The position numbers and the translations under genes were made by a program. A DNA stretch of 25,947 bases from Amanita rubescens (taxonomy: Eukaryota; Basidiomycota; Agaricomycetes; Agaricales; Amanitaceae): assembly GCA_015039365.1 (NCBI GenBank), contig WION01000650.1, positions 1 to 25,947 of the forward strand, written 5' to 3'. Below the pieces are notes generated by a model. The model did no database searches. It worked only from the letters and a program-made list of their open reading frames with translations, and had not been told where the DNA came from. Positions 1 to 9,392 of the stretch are shown in pieces (the stretch's first letter is position 1; each line of letters opens with the position of its first letter).

Positions 1-723
1 CATTCGGAGCATCCCAATCTGCTTTCCATCTGTGGGCTCGTCAGTTAAGTTTCAGAATCACGTCAGTCAACTCACATGACACGACGAACACGAGGCATAT
101 TGAGTACCGAAGGGTGCGACAGGCGATATCTTGTGCACAAAAGGGCAACCAAATCGTGGATGCCCAAAACAAATAAATGCGGAGCGCAAAGCATCACAAA
201 AAGGTACGCCAATGGAACAATTGTAGAATTCGAAAGGATTCCAGGAACCTTCGGATAAGCGAAATCGCGCATTTCCCTGAAGGACACGAATAGTTGAAGT
301 TCGCCGTATCTCCATTTCCAATCGCCCATCACAAGCGTCGTTGTAGCGTCTAGATGACCGTTTAAGTTGGAAGAGAGTATAGAATGGAGTTGAAGCATAT
401 TGGACATTGGGTTGTCGCCATTACCGAATAAGCGGACACGGGACATGACTCTGCGTCGTGCAGCTTGGTCGAAGCTTCTGCAAACCAGACGAAGAGATTT
501 CATCTGTTCAAAAGTCGTATCGGGGTTCCTTGCGAACTGCAACCCGGTTCAGAAAAGACTGATAGGAGTAGGATAAATGAAGCAGACGTGCGTGAGCGAA
601 AATCTGTTCTAGCAACTCAAGTGGAAATTCGGCCGAGGGAGGCTGCGGGATGGCGCGCTTGCCAATACGCCAGAATCCCATGGCTATCAAGAAAGAACTA
701 GAGGTCTCAGATTTTTGTCTCAT
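1..723 (-). CDS. F-box protein, copy A (partial, runs off left edge)
   Basis: This is the 5' part of a tandemly repeated F-box gene, probably a substrate adaptor of an SCF ubiquitin ligase; the role is inferred from the family. Exons are 723-592, 536-76 and 29-1, and the rest lies outside the window. Exon 1 gives 44 residues beginning MRQKSET and carries the first half of the F-box (FPLELLEQIFAH). Exon 2 gives the second half (RNPDTTFEQMKSLRLVCRSF). Intron 1 (537-591) joins in frame only if its donor is GC (GCACGT). Intron 2 (30-75) has a normal GTGAGT donor. Exon 2 is one codon longer than in copies B and C (YGELQLF region). The start was chosen because it matches copy B; an open frame runs upstream to 861 but is not conserved. 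Confidence 0.8.
537..591 (-). other. GC-AG intron 1 of F-box copy A
   Basis: The donor is CAC|GCACGT and the acceptor GTTGCAG|TTC, 55 nt. It splits the F-box in phase 0. The nearby GT at GCAC|GT is in phase 1 and would give a stop after about ten residues (ending PRYDF). In paralogue D the same donor reads GTACGT. Confidence 0.7.
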
Positions 724-1412
724 GTAGATCTGAGGTTCCGCGCCTCTTGCGCCTGTACGGGACCCTATTTCGATCACATTCACATTCCACAGAGCCAATG
801 ACATTATCACTTTCCTATCCGTACGCAAGCAAATCATGTATGATTCGCCATCCAATCTCACGAACAGTATTTACCAAGCCAGAACATCTTCGCGAGAGAA
901 CTGCGTACCGCGAGCGCACAAGCTCTTCTGCTGCCGCTTCTAAGCCGTTCCGTGCTTGTGTCGGTTCTCTACTCTGTATATGCTCTATGACGACGCGTGC
1001 GCATGTATTTTGAGAGGCGTTGAATGTGATGAAAACTATCCTAACAAAGACAAATATCCCGCCCTTTGCGCCCCCACGAAATCCCGAGTCGGCTGATCGC
1101 TGACTGAATTGTCTCGTCGTGAGCACTGAACTATCACATCAGTATTGCGGTACTACCTTACCTGCATGATTGCTTTCAATGGCAGGTCCAAACAGTCCCG
1201 CCTGCAACGGTAGGAGAGCGACCGGACCCCTTTGCGCGAAATAGGAGTCGATCGAATGTCAGGCGCGAAGGCAAGGCTATAGAAGCGGGAAAACAACACT
1301 TTTCCTTAACCGATGTTCTATCTCACCTATCCCCAACACCGCATTTCAGGCCTGAATCTTGCCAAGCGCCTCCAGATAAACCATCGGCAAAAACCACAAC
1401 AAAATCCCCACA

Positions 1413-1628
1413 ATGCGTCAACAAGACGCGGAGGGGTTCTTTGCGCATCTTTTAAAGCGCATCAGGGAGGACAATAAGCGGCTTGGGATTGCGCTTGGTG
1501 GCGATGGGGACGCGTGGCAGACCCAAAGAGTCAAGCTCGAGAAGAATGATTGGAATCATCGATTGGCTTGTGGTCTCATAGTTATACTAGACGAAATACC
1601 CTGGAGTACCGCACAACAGCTACTGTAA
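1413..1628 (+). CDS. Unrecognised 71-residue ORF between F-box units A and B
   Basis: A small plus-strand frame (MRQQDAEGFFAHLLKRIRED...) rich in charged residues, lying between the end of the unit A flank and the 3' flank of unit B. It ends inside the B unit (stop near CTACTGTAA), and its last codons overlap sequence shared with unit C. The frame is open for at least ten codons upstream (TIGKNHNKIPT), so it could be a remnant exon rather than a gene. No domain recognised. It may be chance. Confidence 0.2.
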   Translation: MRQQDAEGFFAHLLKRIREDNKRLGIALGGDGDAWQTQRVKLEKNDWNHRLACGLIVILDEIPWSTAQQLL

Positions 1629-1697
1629 CTGGCAACCTACTGCGTCTTCTGCTCTGAAGTTAGACTTGTACAGTTTTCGGCAGTGTCGGCATTCAGA

Positions 1698-3434
1698 TTA
1701 GATGAGGTTGCAACAACTATGCCGCCTTCCAGTCCATAGTAGCTGAGGCTCCCCGCACTCAATACGCCCGGCCAGGTCATGGATCAGAGGATCCTGTGAC
1801 CGACTGCAATGTTCAACACATGCTTTGAACACTGTCAGATCAGTGACCACCAGTGTCAATGACCTCGGCAAACGAGCAATAATTGGCAAAGTCTTGACCT
1901 ACAGGAGCATCCTTAGTACCATTGATACTTATTCCAGCGATTTTCACTCACCATCTCCCGTGGCATTGTGCCCGCATCGCGAAATAGGAAACTACAGTGA
2001 CCTTCATGCTGAGGCACGGGCATGAGTTGGTTGAGTTTCTTGCACTGCCGCAACAAAAGTTCATTCTGGGCAGATCGTAGAGAGCGAAAGAAGTCCATGG
2101 AAGTAGTGCTGAAATATTTTAAGCTTTCAGAATGTCGAGCCATGATTCCTAGTATTGTCGTCCCAGCGCCCGCTACGTAAAAATCGTGGGTAAAAAGACT
2201 GACAATGTGCGGATGGCATCCAAGATAGTCAAGCAAATTATTATCAATATTCGAGGCTTGGATGAACGGCGGGAATATACGTTCAGATTGCAATACCGGA
2301 AGTATTCGATCGTAGCATGCGTAAAAATTGATGGAGGTCAAGAAACGTATATGAGGGATAATCGCCTTGACATTGAAAAAACTATCAGATATGCTGAGGT
2401 GTTCCAGCTTCAAAGGACTACCGGCAGGTACATGGCCAAAGATCGCAGAGCAGCTCACTCGAGTGCATCCGTGTAGAAATAGCTCGAGGTGAGTAAGATT
2501 AAGATTTGCTCCTATAACTTTTCCCAAGTCATTAAGAGGATTGGGCCCATTGCGGTACCACAGATCGATAATTTCAACCCTCAACCTGCGTAAATTGTGC
2601 AATTTGGAGAGGCATCTGAAGATGTGGCTCAGACCTTGGTGGTAGTCGATCAGAAGCACCAGCTCGGACAGCTGGTGAAACTGTAGCAGCAGCCTGAGTG
2701 TATTAGACGTTATCCAATTTGGAGCATCCCAATCTCCTTTCCATCTGTGGGATCGTCAGTTTAGTTCGGAATCGTGTCAGCCAACTCACATGACGCGACG
2801 GACACAAGGCATATTGAGCACCGGGGCGTGTGATAGGCAATATCTTGTGCACAAACGAGCGACCGAATCGTGTATGAACAAAACAACTAAATGCGGAGCG
2901 CAAAGGATCATAAAAAGATACCACAACAGAACAAACGTAGAATTCCAGAGGATTCCAATAACCTTTGATACGCCGCGAATGCGCATATGCTTGAAGGACA
3001 TGAATAGCTGTTTGCTGTATCTCCATTTCCAATCGCCCATAACAAGTGTCGTTGTAGCGTCTAGATGACCGTTTGAGTTGGAAGAGAGTATAGAATGGAG
3101 TTGAAGCATATTTGACATTGGATTATCGACATTTCCGAATAAGCGGACACGGGACAAGACTCTGCGTCGCGCAGCTTGGTCGAAGCTTCTGCAAACCAGA
3201 CGAAGAGATTTCAGGTGTTCAAAAGTCGTATCGGGGTTCCTTGTGAACTGCAACCCGATTCAGAAAAGACTGATAGCAGTAAGTTAAATGAAGTAAACGT
3301 GCGTGAGCGAAAATCTGTTCCAGCAACTCAAGTGGAAATTCGGCCAAGGGAGACCGCGGGATGGCGCGCTTGCCAATACGCCAGGATCTCATGGCTATCG
3401 AGAAAGAGCTGGAGGTCTCAGATTTTTGTCTCAT
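1698..3434 (-). CDS. F-box protein, copy B (complete, 527 residues)
   Basis: Exons are 3434-3303, 3247-2790, 2744-1952 and 1898-1698, with phases 0, 2, 0 across the three introns. The F-box lies at about residues 31-66 (FPLELLEQIFAH joined to FTRNPDTTFEHLKSLRL). A basic RSFDQAARRRVLSRVRLF segment follows. Exon 3 is long and has spaced Leu/Ile patterns (LNLTHLELFLHG, LKLEHLSISDSF, RFLTSINF) that look like degenerate leucine-rich repeats. Exon 4 encodes a conserved tail (LPIIARLPRSLTLVV...) also seen in C and D. Family knowledge: such proteins bind Skp1 through the F-box and substrates through the C-terminal part; substrate unknown. Introns 2 (2745-2789) and 3 (1899-1951) have GTGAGT donors; intron 1 has a GC donor. 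All four exons are open, so the copy looks functional. Confidence 0.85.
3248..3302 (-). other. GC-AG intron 1 of F-box copy B
   Basis: Donor CAC|GCACGT, acceptor GTTGCAG|TTC, 55 nt, phase 0. Only this join restores an uninterrupted F-box. Same position and donor as in copies A and C. Confidence 0.7.
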
Positions 3435-4015
3435 TGTAGATCTGAGGTTCCGCGCTGTACGAACTGGACCCTATTTCAAGCTGGAGGACTAGTACGAATC
3501 TCGATCACATTCACATTCCACAGAGCCAACAACATTATGATTAATGATTCACCATCCAATCTGATCAGAGAATCCTGTGCTGCTCCGGATCCCATCGTCC
3601 ACGAAGCAAGAACATTCGCAGAATCCAAGGAAGAATCCTTCGCGAGAGAACCGCGTACCGCGAGTGCACAAGCTCTTCTGCTGCTGCTGCTTCTAAGCCA
3701 TTACATGCTTGGGTCGCTTCTCTACTCTGTATATGCTCTATAACGACGCGTGAGCATGGATTTTAAGAGGCGTTGATAGTAGATACGGCAATGTGATGAT
3801 GAAAATTATCTTACTGAACAAAGAGAAATATCCCGGTGACGTCCGACGTCCGACGGCCGCCTGATCGGCAATATTCCTCCGGGGAGTCCCGAGTCGGCCG
3901 ATCGCCGAATCCCCCTTATAGGAGTCGATCGAATCGTCGGTCCCATCGAAGGTAAGACTGTGAAAGCGGGCAAACACAATGGACAAGTAAAATTGGATAT
4001 TCTAGGTCACCATGA

Positions 4016-4402
4016 TTGCATAGTTACGTTGCCATTCCGCAATCTACCTCTCCTCTTCCATATCCGCCGCTGCCAACGTCTACACTTGGTGTTCTATCTC
4101 ACCCTGTTCCATCCTCCTCCGATCCGCCCGCTTTTCAAGCTGGTGTCCGGCCAAGCGCGTCCAGAATCCAGATCGATCATCGACAAAACCACGATTGGCT
4201 ATTCAATCGTCCTGAAGGAGAAGATGTTGCTCAATCTTCCTCTGCGTCAAGTGCAACACAACAGAACAGGGAACTACAACCGTTTCTGTGCAGTATACCC
4301 TCAAAGCTTTTGTGTCTCACAAGGGACCCAACGTCCACAGTGGACATTCGTCTGACGCCAGACCAGGTGGAAGGGTGTTATTCAATTACGAAAAAGTGGT
4401 AA
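4016..4402 (+). CDS. Unrecognised Ser/Pro-rich ORF (128 residues), doubtful
   Basis: A plus-strand frame in the outer flank of unit B. The first half is rich in Pro and Ser (PLPYPPLPTSTLG), and the rest has no recognised domain. A related stretch occurs in unit A near 1365-1395: IQIDHRQ here and LQINHRQ there, differing partly at third codon positions. That weakly suggests past coding use. It overlaps another open frame (3960-4355). No promoter or intron structure was identified, so it may be a gene remnant. Confidence 0.25.
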   Translation: MHSYVAIPQSTSPLPYPPLPTSTLGVLSHPVPSSSDPPAFQAGVRPSASRIQIDHRQNHDWLFNRPEGEDVAQSSSASSATQQNRELQPFLCSIPSKLLCLTRDPTSTVDIRLTPDQVEGCYSITKKW

Positions 4403-4507
4403 CAGTAGAGCGTATTTGTATGTATTCGAGAAGGCGTGAACAGGTAAGTCATAAGTCATAAAGAGGAGAGAAGGTGAGGTAGGTGTGAAGGGTTTTATGG
4501 GAGTAGG

Positions 4508-4538
4508 GCAAAAAAAAACCTGGATGATTTTTTTTTGC
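4508..4538. repeat. Perfect 11-bp inverted repeat, A9/T9 arms
   Basis: The left arm is GC followed by nine A (4508-4518). The right arm is nine T followed by GC (4528-4538). The loop is 9 nt. It lies about 170 nt beyond the stop codon of the truncated DUF3712 gene, in DNA where no further part of that gene is found. Confidence 0.85.
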
Positions 4539-4705
4539 GTCAGTAACTACGTACAGACGTGTTTATAGTAGATATCAGCGAATTCGTGTACCACAGCGTG
4601 AATAGAAATCGTTAGGTTGCAGGGTTTGCCCGTCACAATGGAAGAACTCATTGTATCTAAAACTTACCTGCGATTAGTCAATTCAGTGACAGCTATGAAA
4701 TTGAT

Positions 4706-5731
4706 TCAACCCGCAGGATTATCACTGGGAAGCTGCAAATCCCCGACAATAGAATTAAAACCGATCAATCCTGGTTGACACATCATGTGAGGGCCGACAA
4801 AATACATGGACGCATAGACAAACCATGCAAGGTCGTTTCCTTTTTGAACTTGATCCTTCTAGCCACAGGAAATCTCGCAGCATATACGTGCAAATTGTGT
4901 GATAGTAGGAACCAGGTGAAATTCGAGTCGGACGAGGCTATCAGGTACTCAGAGAAGCGAGCAAAGCCAGTCGCGTTTGTGATGCTGAACGTCGTAGTCT
5001 GATTAAGCGGTGCGCGGCCATGTCTGGCCTTGAAGGGTTCGTTCAGTCGCATAGAACCGATCTGCGTTGTGCTTCCATTGTAGACCCATGCTACGCTAAT
5101 TGGCTCTGTGAATTTAATTGTGGAGTGAACTTCGCCGGTATGTGCAACCTAATATTAGTTAATATCTATGAAGGGAGAAAGTTGGGCATGTATGCGCACA
5201 TTTCCCAACAGGTTCAAGGTAAACCTTGAAGCGCATAGTATGGATTAACTCGCATTGTATGCAATAAATATGAAACTCACGAATTGTTTGCAGCATTCGA
5301 GACTGTTGCGACCTGAATATCCAGCGTGGTTCTGTTGACGACCAGTTGTACAACGGCACGAACGACTGGCCAAAGCAAAATAAATATCATCGCGAAGCCA
5401 ATTGCCCCGAGGATAATTTGAGATATGATGAACCATTTCCTCTTGTACAACGGTGTGGGCGGTCGTGTAGGGAGAGGAAATGGATCTGAATTCGCGCGAT
5501 AGTCCATCGCGGGAGTTGGTTTAGCAGCATCGACGCCAGTGGGTGCGCCTGGAGGAGTTGTAAAACCAGGAGCAACAGCGTGTCCTATTATACTGGGTTG
5601 GTTTTCAACGTGGATGCCATGGAAAGTATAGAGTCACCTCTCAAGGATGCGTTTGACGCTGAATTGGGTGAGTTGCCGTAAGCCGCATCGTAGACGCCAC
5701 TGCTGCCTCGCGCGGAGTTTGACTCTTCCAT
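4706..5731 (-). pseudogene. Truncated DUF3712 (LEA-like) single-pass membrane protein
   Basis: Exons are 5731-5638, 5584-5281, 5224-5200, 5148-4824 and 4770-4706. Introns of 53, 56, 51 and 53 nt have GT donors, and phases fit throughout. The 270-residue product has a Ser/Gly/Asn-rich N-terminus with GVYDAAYG, a Pro-rich linker, and a basic KRK followed by one membrane helix (about residues 83-103). The start of an outward-facing DUF3712 domain follows (VVNRTTLDIQVATVSN, SFTLNLLGN, then FNSIVGDLQLPSDNPAG). Family knowledge: these fungal proteins continue past a conserved PAGGI motif into further beta-rich repeats. Here TGA (4706-4708) stands where the second Gly of PAGG is expected. The next 13 codons still read like the family (INFIAVTELTN) up to a GTAAGT donor at 4667, and no later exon is found. 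Reading GGTTGA as a GT donor instead gives an intron to 4668, but the frame then stops after GGKF. A start further upstream is possible because the frame is open to 6118, but the MEESNS start follows a pyrimidine-rich stretch and matches my recollection of the family. Confidence 0.75.
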
Positions 5732-6160
5732 GTCGCGACTGGATAGGTGGCGCGAAGGGGAGGTAAAAGACGAGGAGAAAAAAGTGTGCAAGATATAAGG
5801 GATAGACCCCAAACCACAAAAGGTTAAACATTCCTGAGATCCGAATTCGTTAACTTTCCCGTTGCAGCATGGCAGGCGAGAGGGAGAGTTATTTTCGTTG
5901 GTCCGTCGCACGACCCGAGGAGCATGCGTTCCGAAATGGACAACCGACTTGCTTCCCAAACAAGACAAGAGGCGTAAGGAAATCTGAGCAGGTCGGTGGA
6001 TTATTTCAGAGCTCTTTGGTAACGCTATTTCTACCAGCTGTTGAGTAATTGGAAAATATCTTTCATCTTGGTGCTTTAGAAGATACAGTGTGTGCAAACC
6101 TCCATCCGCAACGCTCACGTCGCGTAATCGACGGTCCGAGTTTCAATGGATCGCGTATTT
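5732..6160 (-). promoter_or_regulatory. Upstream region of the DUF3712 gene
   Basis: An open frame happens to run through to 6118, but its composition is unlike the gene. Just upstream of the start (about 5740-5790) the minus strand is strongly pyrimidine-rich (TTTTTTCTCCTCGTC), which is common in fungal promoters near transcription starts. No TATA box was found at a suitable distance. Confidence 0.35.
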
Positions 6161-6309
6161 CGTGAGGTTACTTAGGTATACCGCTTCGGCACCAGGCCCT
6201 GCGTCCGAGATGGTTGTGCTTGCCTACATTGGCATGTTTCGCGTGACAGGTCGTGGGAGAAATACAATCGGACATGGAGATAACTCTCACGATTGATCGT
6301 CCCTTGTCC

Positions 6310-6689
6310 CTAATAGGCCTCACCTTCCTCTCTATCTTCATTTTCCTCGGTAGCAGTGTCGTGGAGGATTTCGTCAAAGGGTATATGTTTGACGTTTGCC
6401 GAATCGCCGCGGTGTGATGTTTACATTTCCCCAGATGGCGCAACGCTAGACATGCGGATTCACTGGCGTCTGAGGTCCGTTGTCGGACCTGACCGCGCGA
6501 ACGCAGTGGTCGCCCTTCCCCCTGCTGAGCTTCCAATCCTTGCGTGACGATATTTACGTCATCTATTCTGGGTAGCCTTGCCCGTTTGACAGGGTATGTC
6601 GCATCTCCATCGTCCATCTCTCTACGCCTCCCCTTTGACCCAGTCATTCTTCGTTTCCGAGGACTAGACTTATCTCTGACGGTGATCAT
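6310..6689 (-). other. Possible remnant coding sequence, unresolved
   Basis: Two minus-strand frames here read like protein. One begins MITVRDKSSPRKRRM and includes a basic segment (PVKRARLPRIDDVNIV) resembling a nuclear localisation signal. The other ends in an acidic segment (IPFDEILHDTATEENEDREE) directly before a GTGAGG donor-like site near 6328. I could not find a legal intron that joins the two frames, so this may be a decayed gene with an indel. No family recognised. The plus-strand frame 6544-6912 overlaps and is equally unconvincing. Confidence 0.25.
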
Positions 6690-6912
6690 GAGAACAGCGG
6701 TGGATATCCATATTAGAATCCCCTTCGTATCCCAAATGAACGTAATTTCGGTGCTGGTCGCCTCGCACGATTGGCATATTGTGTATCCTCGGTCCGTGGC
6801 AGCACTGGTAACCCTAGCGAAGATGGATCAAGGGGAGGTAATGAGAGTGTCAGACCGCCAAATGGATGATAAAGAGGGAGAGGGAGCTCCAACGGGTATT
6901 TTAAGTGAATGA

Positions 6913-7133
6913 GGAGTTCGGATCAATCCATCGCCGTTGTGTCTATCATGCGACTGCATCATCAGTTAGGATAATTCTCCTACAAGGATGATTCGTACGT
7001 GACTTGGGGTTTACGCCTGGACCCGACGGTCGTTCTTTGCGCTGTCATGTATATACTGCATGCGGCATCAAGGAAAACTATGAATGTACTGTAACATTCA
7101 AGCATCGGCATTAGTGTGCATTGTGACAATACA
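6913..7133. other. Spacer before unit C
   Basis: No gene seen. Short open frames have no coding character. Similarity to unit B begins at about 7134. Confidence 0.4.
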
Positions 7134-7204
7134 CTGGAGTACCGCACAACAGCTGCCGTCAGTACTGGCAACATACTGTTAGACTTGTACAGTCTTCGGT
7201 AGTG

Positions 7205-8946
7205 TCAGCCGTAGTTGCGACAACAACCATCCCACCACCACCCTCGTGCAGGTTCCCCGCACACAAAACGCGCAGCCAGGTCATTGACCAGAGGATCCTG
7301 TGACTGACGGCAATGATAAACACATGATTGGAACACTATCGGACCGGGGACCACCACTGTTAAGGAGTTCGACAAACAAGCGATAATTGGTAAAGTTTCG
7401 ACCTATAGGAACATCCTTAGTACATCCAGAAACCCCGGGTCATTCCGGCGATTGTTTACTCACAATGTTCTCCGTACCGTAATGACAATCATGAGGTATG
7501 AACATGAGTTGGTCGAGTTTCGTGCGCTGCAACAACAAAAGTATATTCTGGACAGATTGTAGAGAGCAATAGAATCCTCGAGCAGTAGTGCTGAAATATT
7601 TTAAGCTTTCAGAATGTTGAACCATGATTCCTAGCATCGTCGTCCCAGCAGCCTCTTCGTAAAGATTGTGAATAGAAAGACTAACGATGTGCGGATGGCC
7701 TCTGAGATAGTCAAACAAGCTATTACTAATATCCGAGGCTTGGATGGACGGCGGGAATATACGCTCAGATTGCAATACCGGAAATATTTGATCGCAGCGT
7801 GCGTAAAAATTGATGGAGGTCAAGAAACGTATATGAGGGACAATTGCTTGGGCATCGGAGAAATTATTAGATATGCTGATGTGTTCCAGCTTCAGAGGAC
7901 TATCGGCAGGTACATGGCCAAAGATCTCAGAGCAGCTCACTTGAGTGTAATCGTGAAGAAATAGCTCGAGGTGTGTAAGATTAAGATTCACTCCTATAAT
8001 TTGTCCCAAGCCATCAGAAGGGTTGGGCTTATTGCGTTTGGGGATTTCAACCCTTAGCTTGCGTAAACTGCGCAACTTGGAGAGGCATTTGAAGATGTAG
8101 CCCAGATCTTGGCTGTAGTCGGCCACAAGCACTAGCTCGGACAGCTGGTGAAACTGTAGGAGCAGCTTGGCTGTATTAGGCGTTATCCAATTCGGAGCAT
8201 CCCAATCCACTTTCCATCTATGGGATCGTCAGTTTAGTCTCGGAATCGTGTCAGTAAACTCACATGACGCGACGAACACGAGGCATATTGAGTACAGAAG
8301 GGTGTGAAAGGCGATATCTTGCGCACAAACGCGCAACCGAATCGTGTATGCCCAAAACAACTAAATGCGGAGCGCAAAGGAGCACAAAAAGATACTCCAA
8401 TGGAACTAACGTAGAATTCCGGAAGATTCCCCGAACCTTCGATATACCGCGAATGCGCATTTCCCCGAAGGACATGAATAGCTGTTTGCCGTATCGCCAT
8501 TCCCAACCGCCCATCACAAGTGTCGTTGTAGCGTCTAGATGACCGTGTAAGTTGGAAGAGAGTATAGCATGGAGTTGAAGCATATTGGACATTGGGTTGT
8601 CGTCACTGCCGAATAAGCGGACACGGGACAAGACTATGCGTCGCGCAGCTTGGTCGAAGCTTCTGCAAATCAGACGAAGGGATTTCAGCTGTTCAAAAGT
8701 CGTATCGGGATCCCTTGTGAACTGCAATCTGATTCAGTAAGACTGATAAGAGCAGGTTATATGAAGCAAACGTGCGTGAGCGAAAATCTGTTCTAGTAAC
8801 TCAAGTGGAAATTCGGCCAAAGGAGACGGCAGTTGATTCGGGATGGCGCGCTTGCCAATACGCCGTCGGAGCCTCATGGCTATCGATAAAGAGTTGGAGG
8901 TCTCAGATTTTGTCTCATACCCCATTTGAAGTCCCACGGGTGCCAT
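7205..8946 (-). CDS. F-box protein, copy C (complete, up to 526 residues)
   Basis: Exons are 8946-8776, 8721-8264, 8217-7464 and 7402-7205, with phases 0, 2, 0. The F-box is FPLELLEQIFAH joined to FTRDPDTTFEQLKSLRL. Exon 3 has the same spaced-Leu repeat-like segments as B (LNLTHLELFLHD, LKLEHISISNNF). Exon 4 gives LPIIACLSNSLTVVV and a Trp-rich end (GWWWDGCC). Introns 2 (8218-8263) and 3 (7403-7463) have GTGAGT donors; intron 1 has a GC donor. One A is missing from a run just after the ATG used by A and B (8916-8918), putting that ATG out of frame. Candidate in-frame starts are 8946, 8925 and 8877, and I give the longest. The role is inferred as an SCF adaptor; substrate unknown. Confidence 0.8.
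8722..8775 (-). other. GC-AG intron 1 of F-box copy C
   Basis: Donor CAC|GCACGT, acceptor ATTGCAG|TTC, 54 nt, phase 0. Third copy of the same non-canonical donor. Confidence 0.7.
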
Positions 8947-9392
8947 GATCTCGCCTGAGCGAGGCCAATTCAGATCGAGCGGTGGTCATTAGAACGAATC
9001 TCGATCACATTCACGTTACAGAGAGCCAACCACATCGTCACTTTCCTATTCGTACGCAAGCAAGTCATGTATGATTCGCCACCCAATCCAATCCGAGAAT
9101 CCTGTACTGTTCCGGATCCCATGGTCCAGTACATCCCACGAACCGTTTGAACAAGGAGCCTTCCACCAAGCCAGAACATTCGCATAACCCAAGGAAGAAC
9201 CCTTCGCGAGAGAACCGCGTACCGCCGAGACACCAAGAAAAGTTGGAAGAATCTGGAAAGACCGCCAGAGACGCAACTTGACTCGGAACGTGCTCTGTCC
9301 CAGTCTCCATTTCAGGCTTCGGAAGCCACAACTGTGTTTGCGCAAGCTCTTCTTCCGCTTCTTCTAAGCCGTTCCATGCTTGGGTCGCTTCT

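Larger units (their letters stand above)
1..1410. repeat. Duplicated unit A (F-box gene plus its upstream flank)
   Basis: Similarity to units B and C continues far beyond the coding region. The block near 780-1020 recurs near 3500-3780 and 8998-9450, with shared strings such as GCGAGAGAAC and CTCTATATGCTC-type sequence. The block 1241-1295 (AGGAGTCGATCGAAT, then AGAAGCGGG) recurs at about 3920-3970. Weaker similarity (TTCTATCTCACC; CATCGGCAAAAACCAC) continues to about 1410, matching about 4090-4195 in unit B. The edges are visual estimates. Confidence 0.75.
1592..4220. repeat. Duplicated unit B
   Basis: This unit contains F-box copy B plus both flanks. The 3' flank begins near 1601 (CTGGAGTACCGCACAACAGC) and matches 7134 onward in unit C. 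The 5' flank matches unit C up to about 4022 (AAGTAAAATTGGATATTC at about 3987, repeated at about 9511), and matches unit A a little further, to about 4195. I found no terminal inverted repeats or clear target-site duplications at the edges, so segmental tandem duplication is more likely than transposition. Confidence 0.75.

Noticed and set aside
76..258. Plus-strand frames MTRRT...GILST repeated opposite each F-box copy (also 2790-3068, 8264-8542, 11665-11940)
   Set aside because: They lie antisense to exon 2 of the F-box genes. Their recurrence is explained by the duplication of those genes, and the minus-strand frame has the domain and splice sites.
4706..4708. TGA recoding (selenocysteine) in the DUF3712 gene
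   Set aside because: Fungi of this type are not known to use selenocysteine, the family has Gly there, and the 3' part of the gene is also missing.
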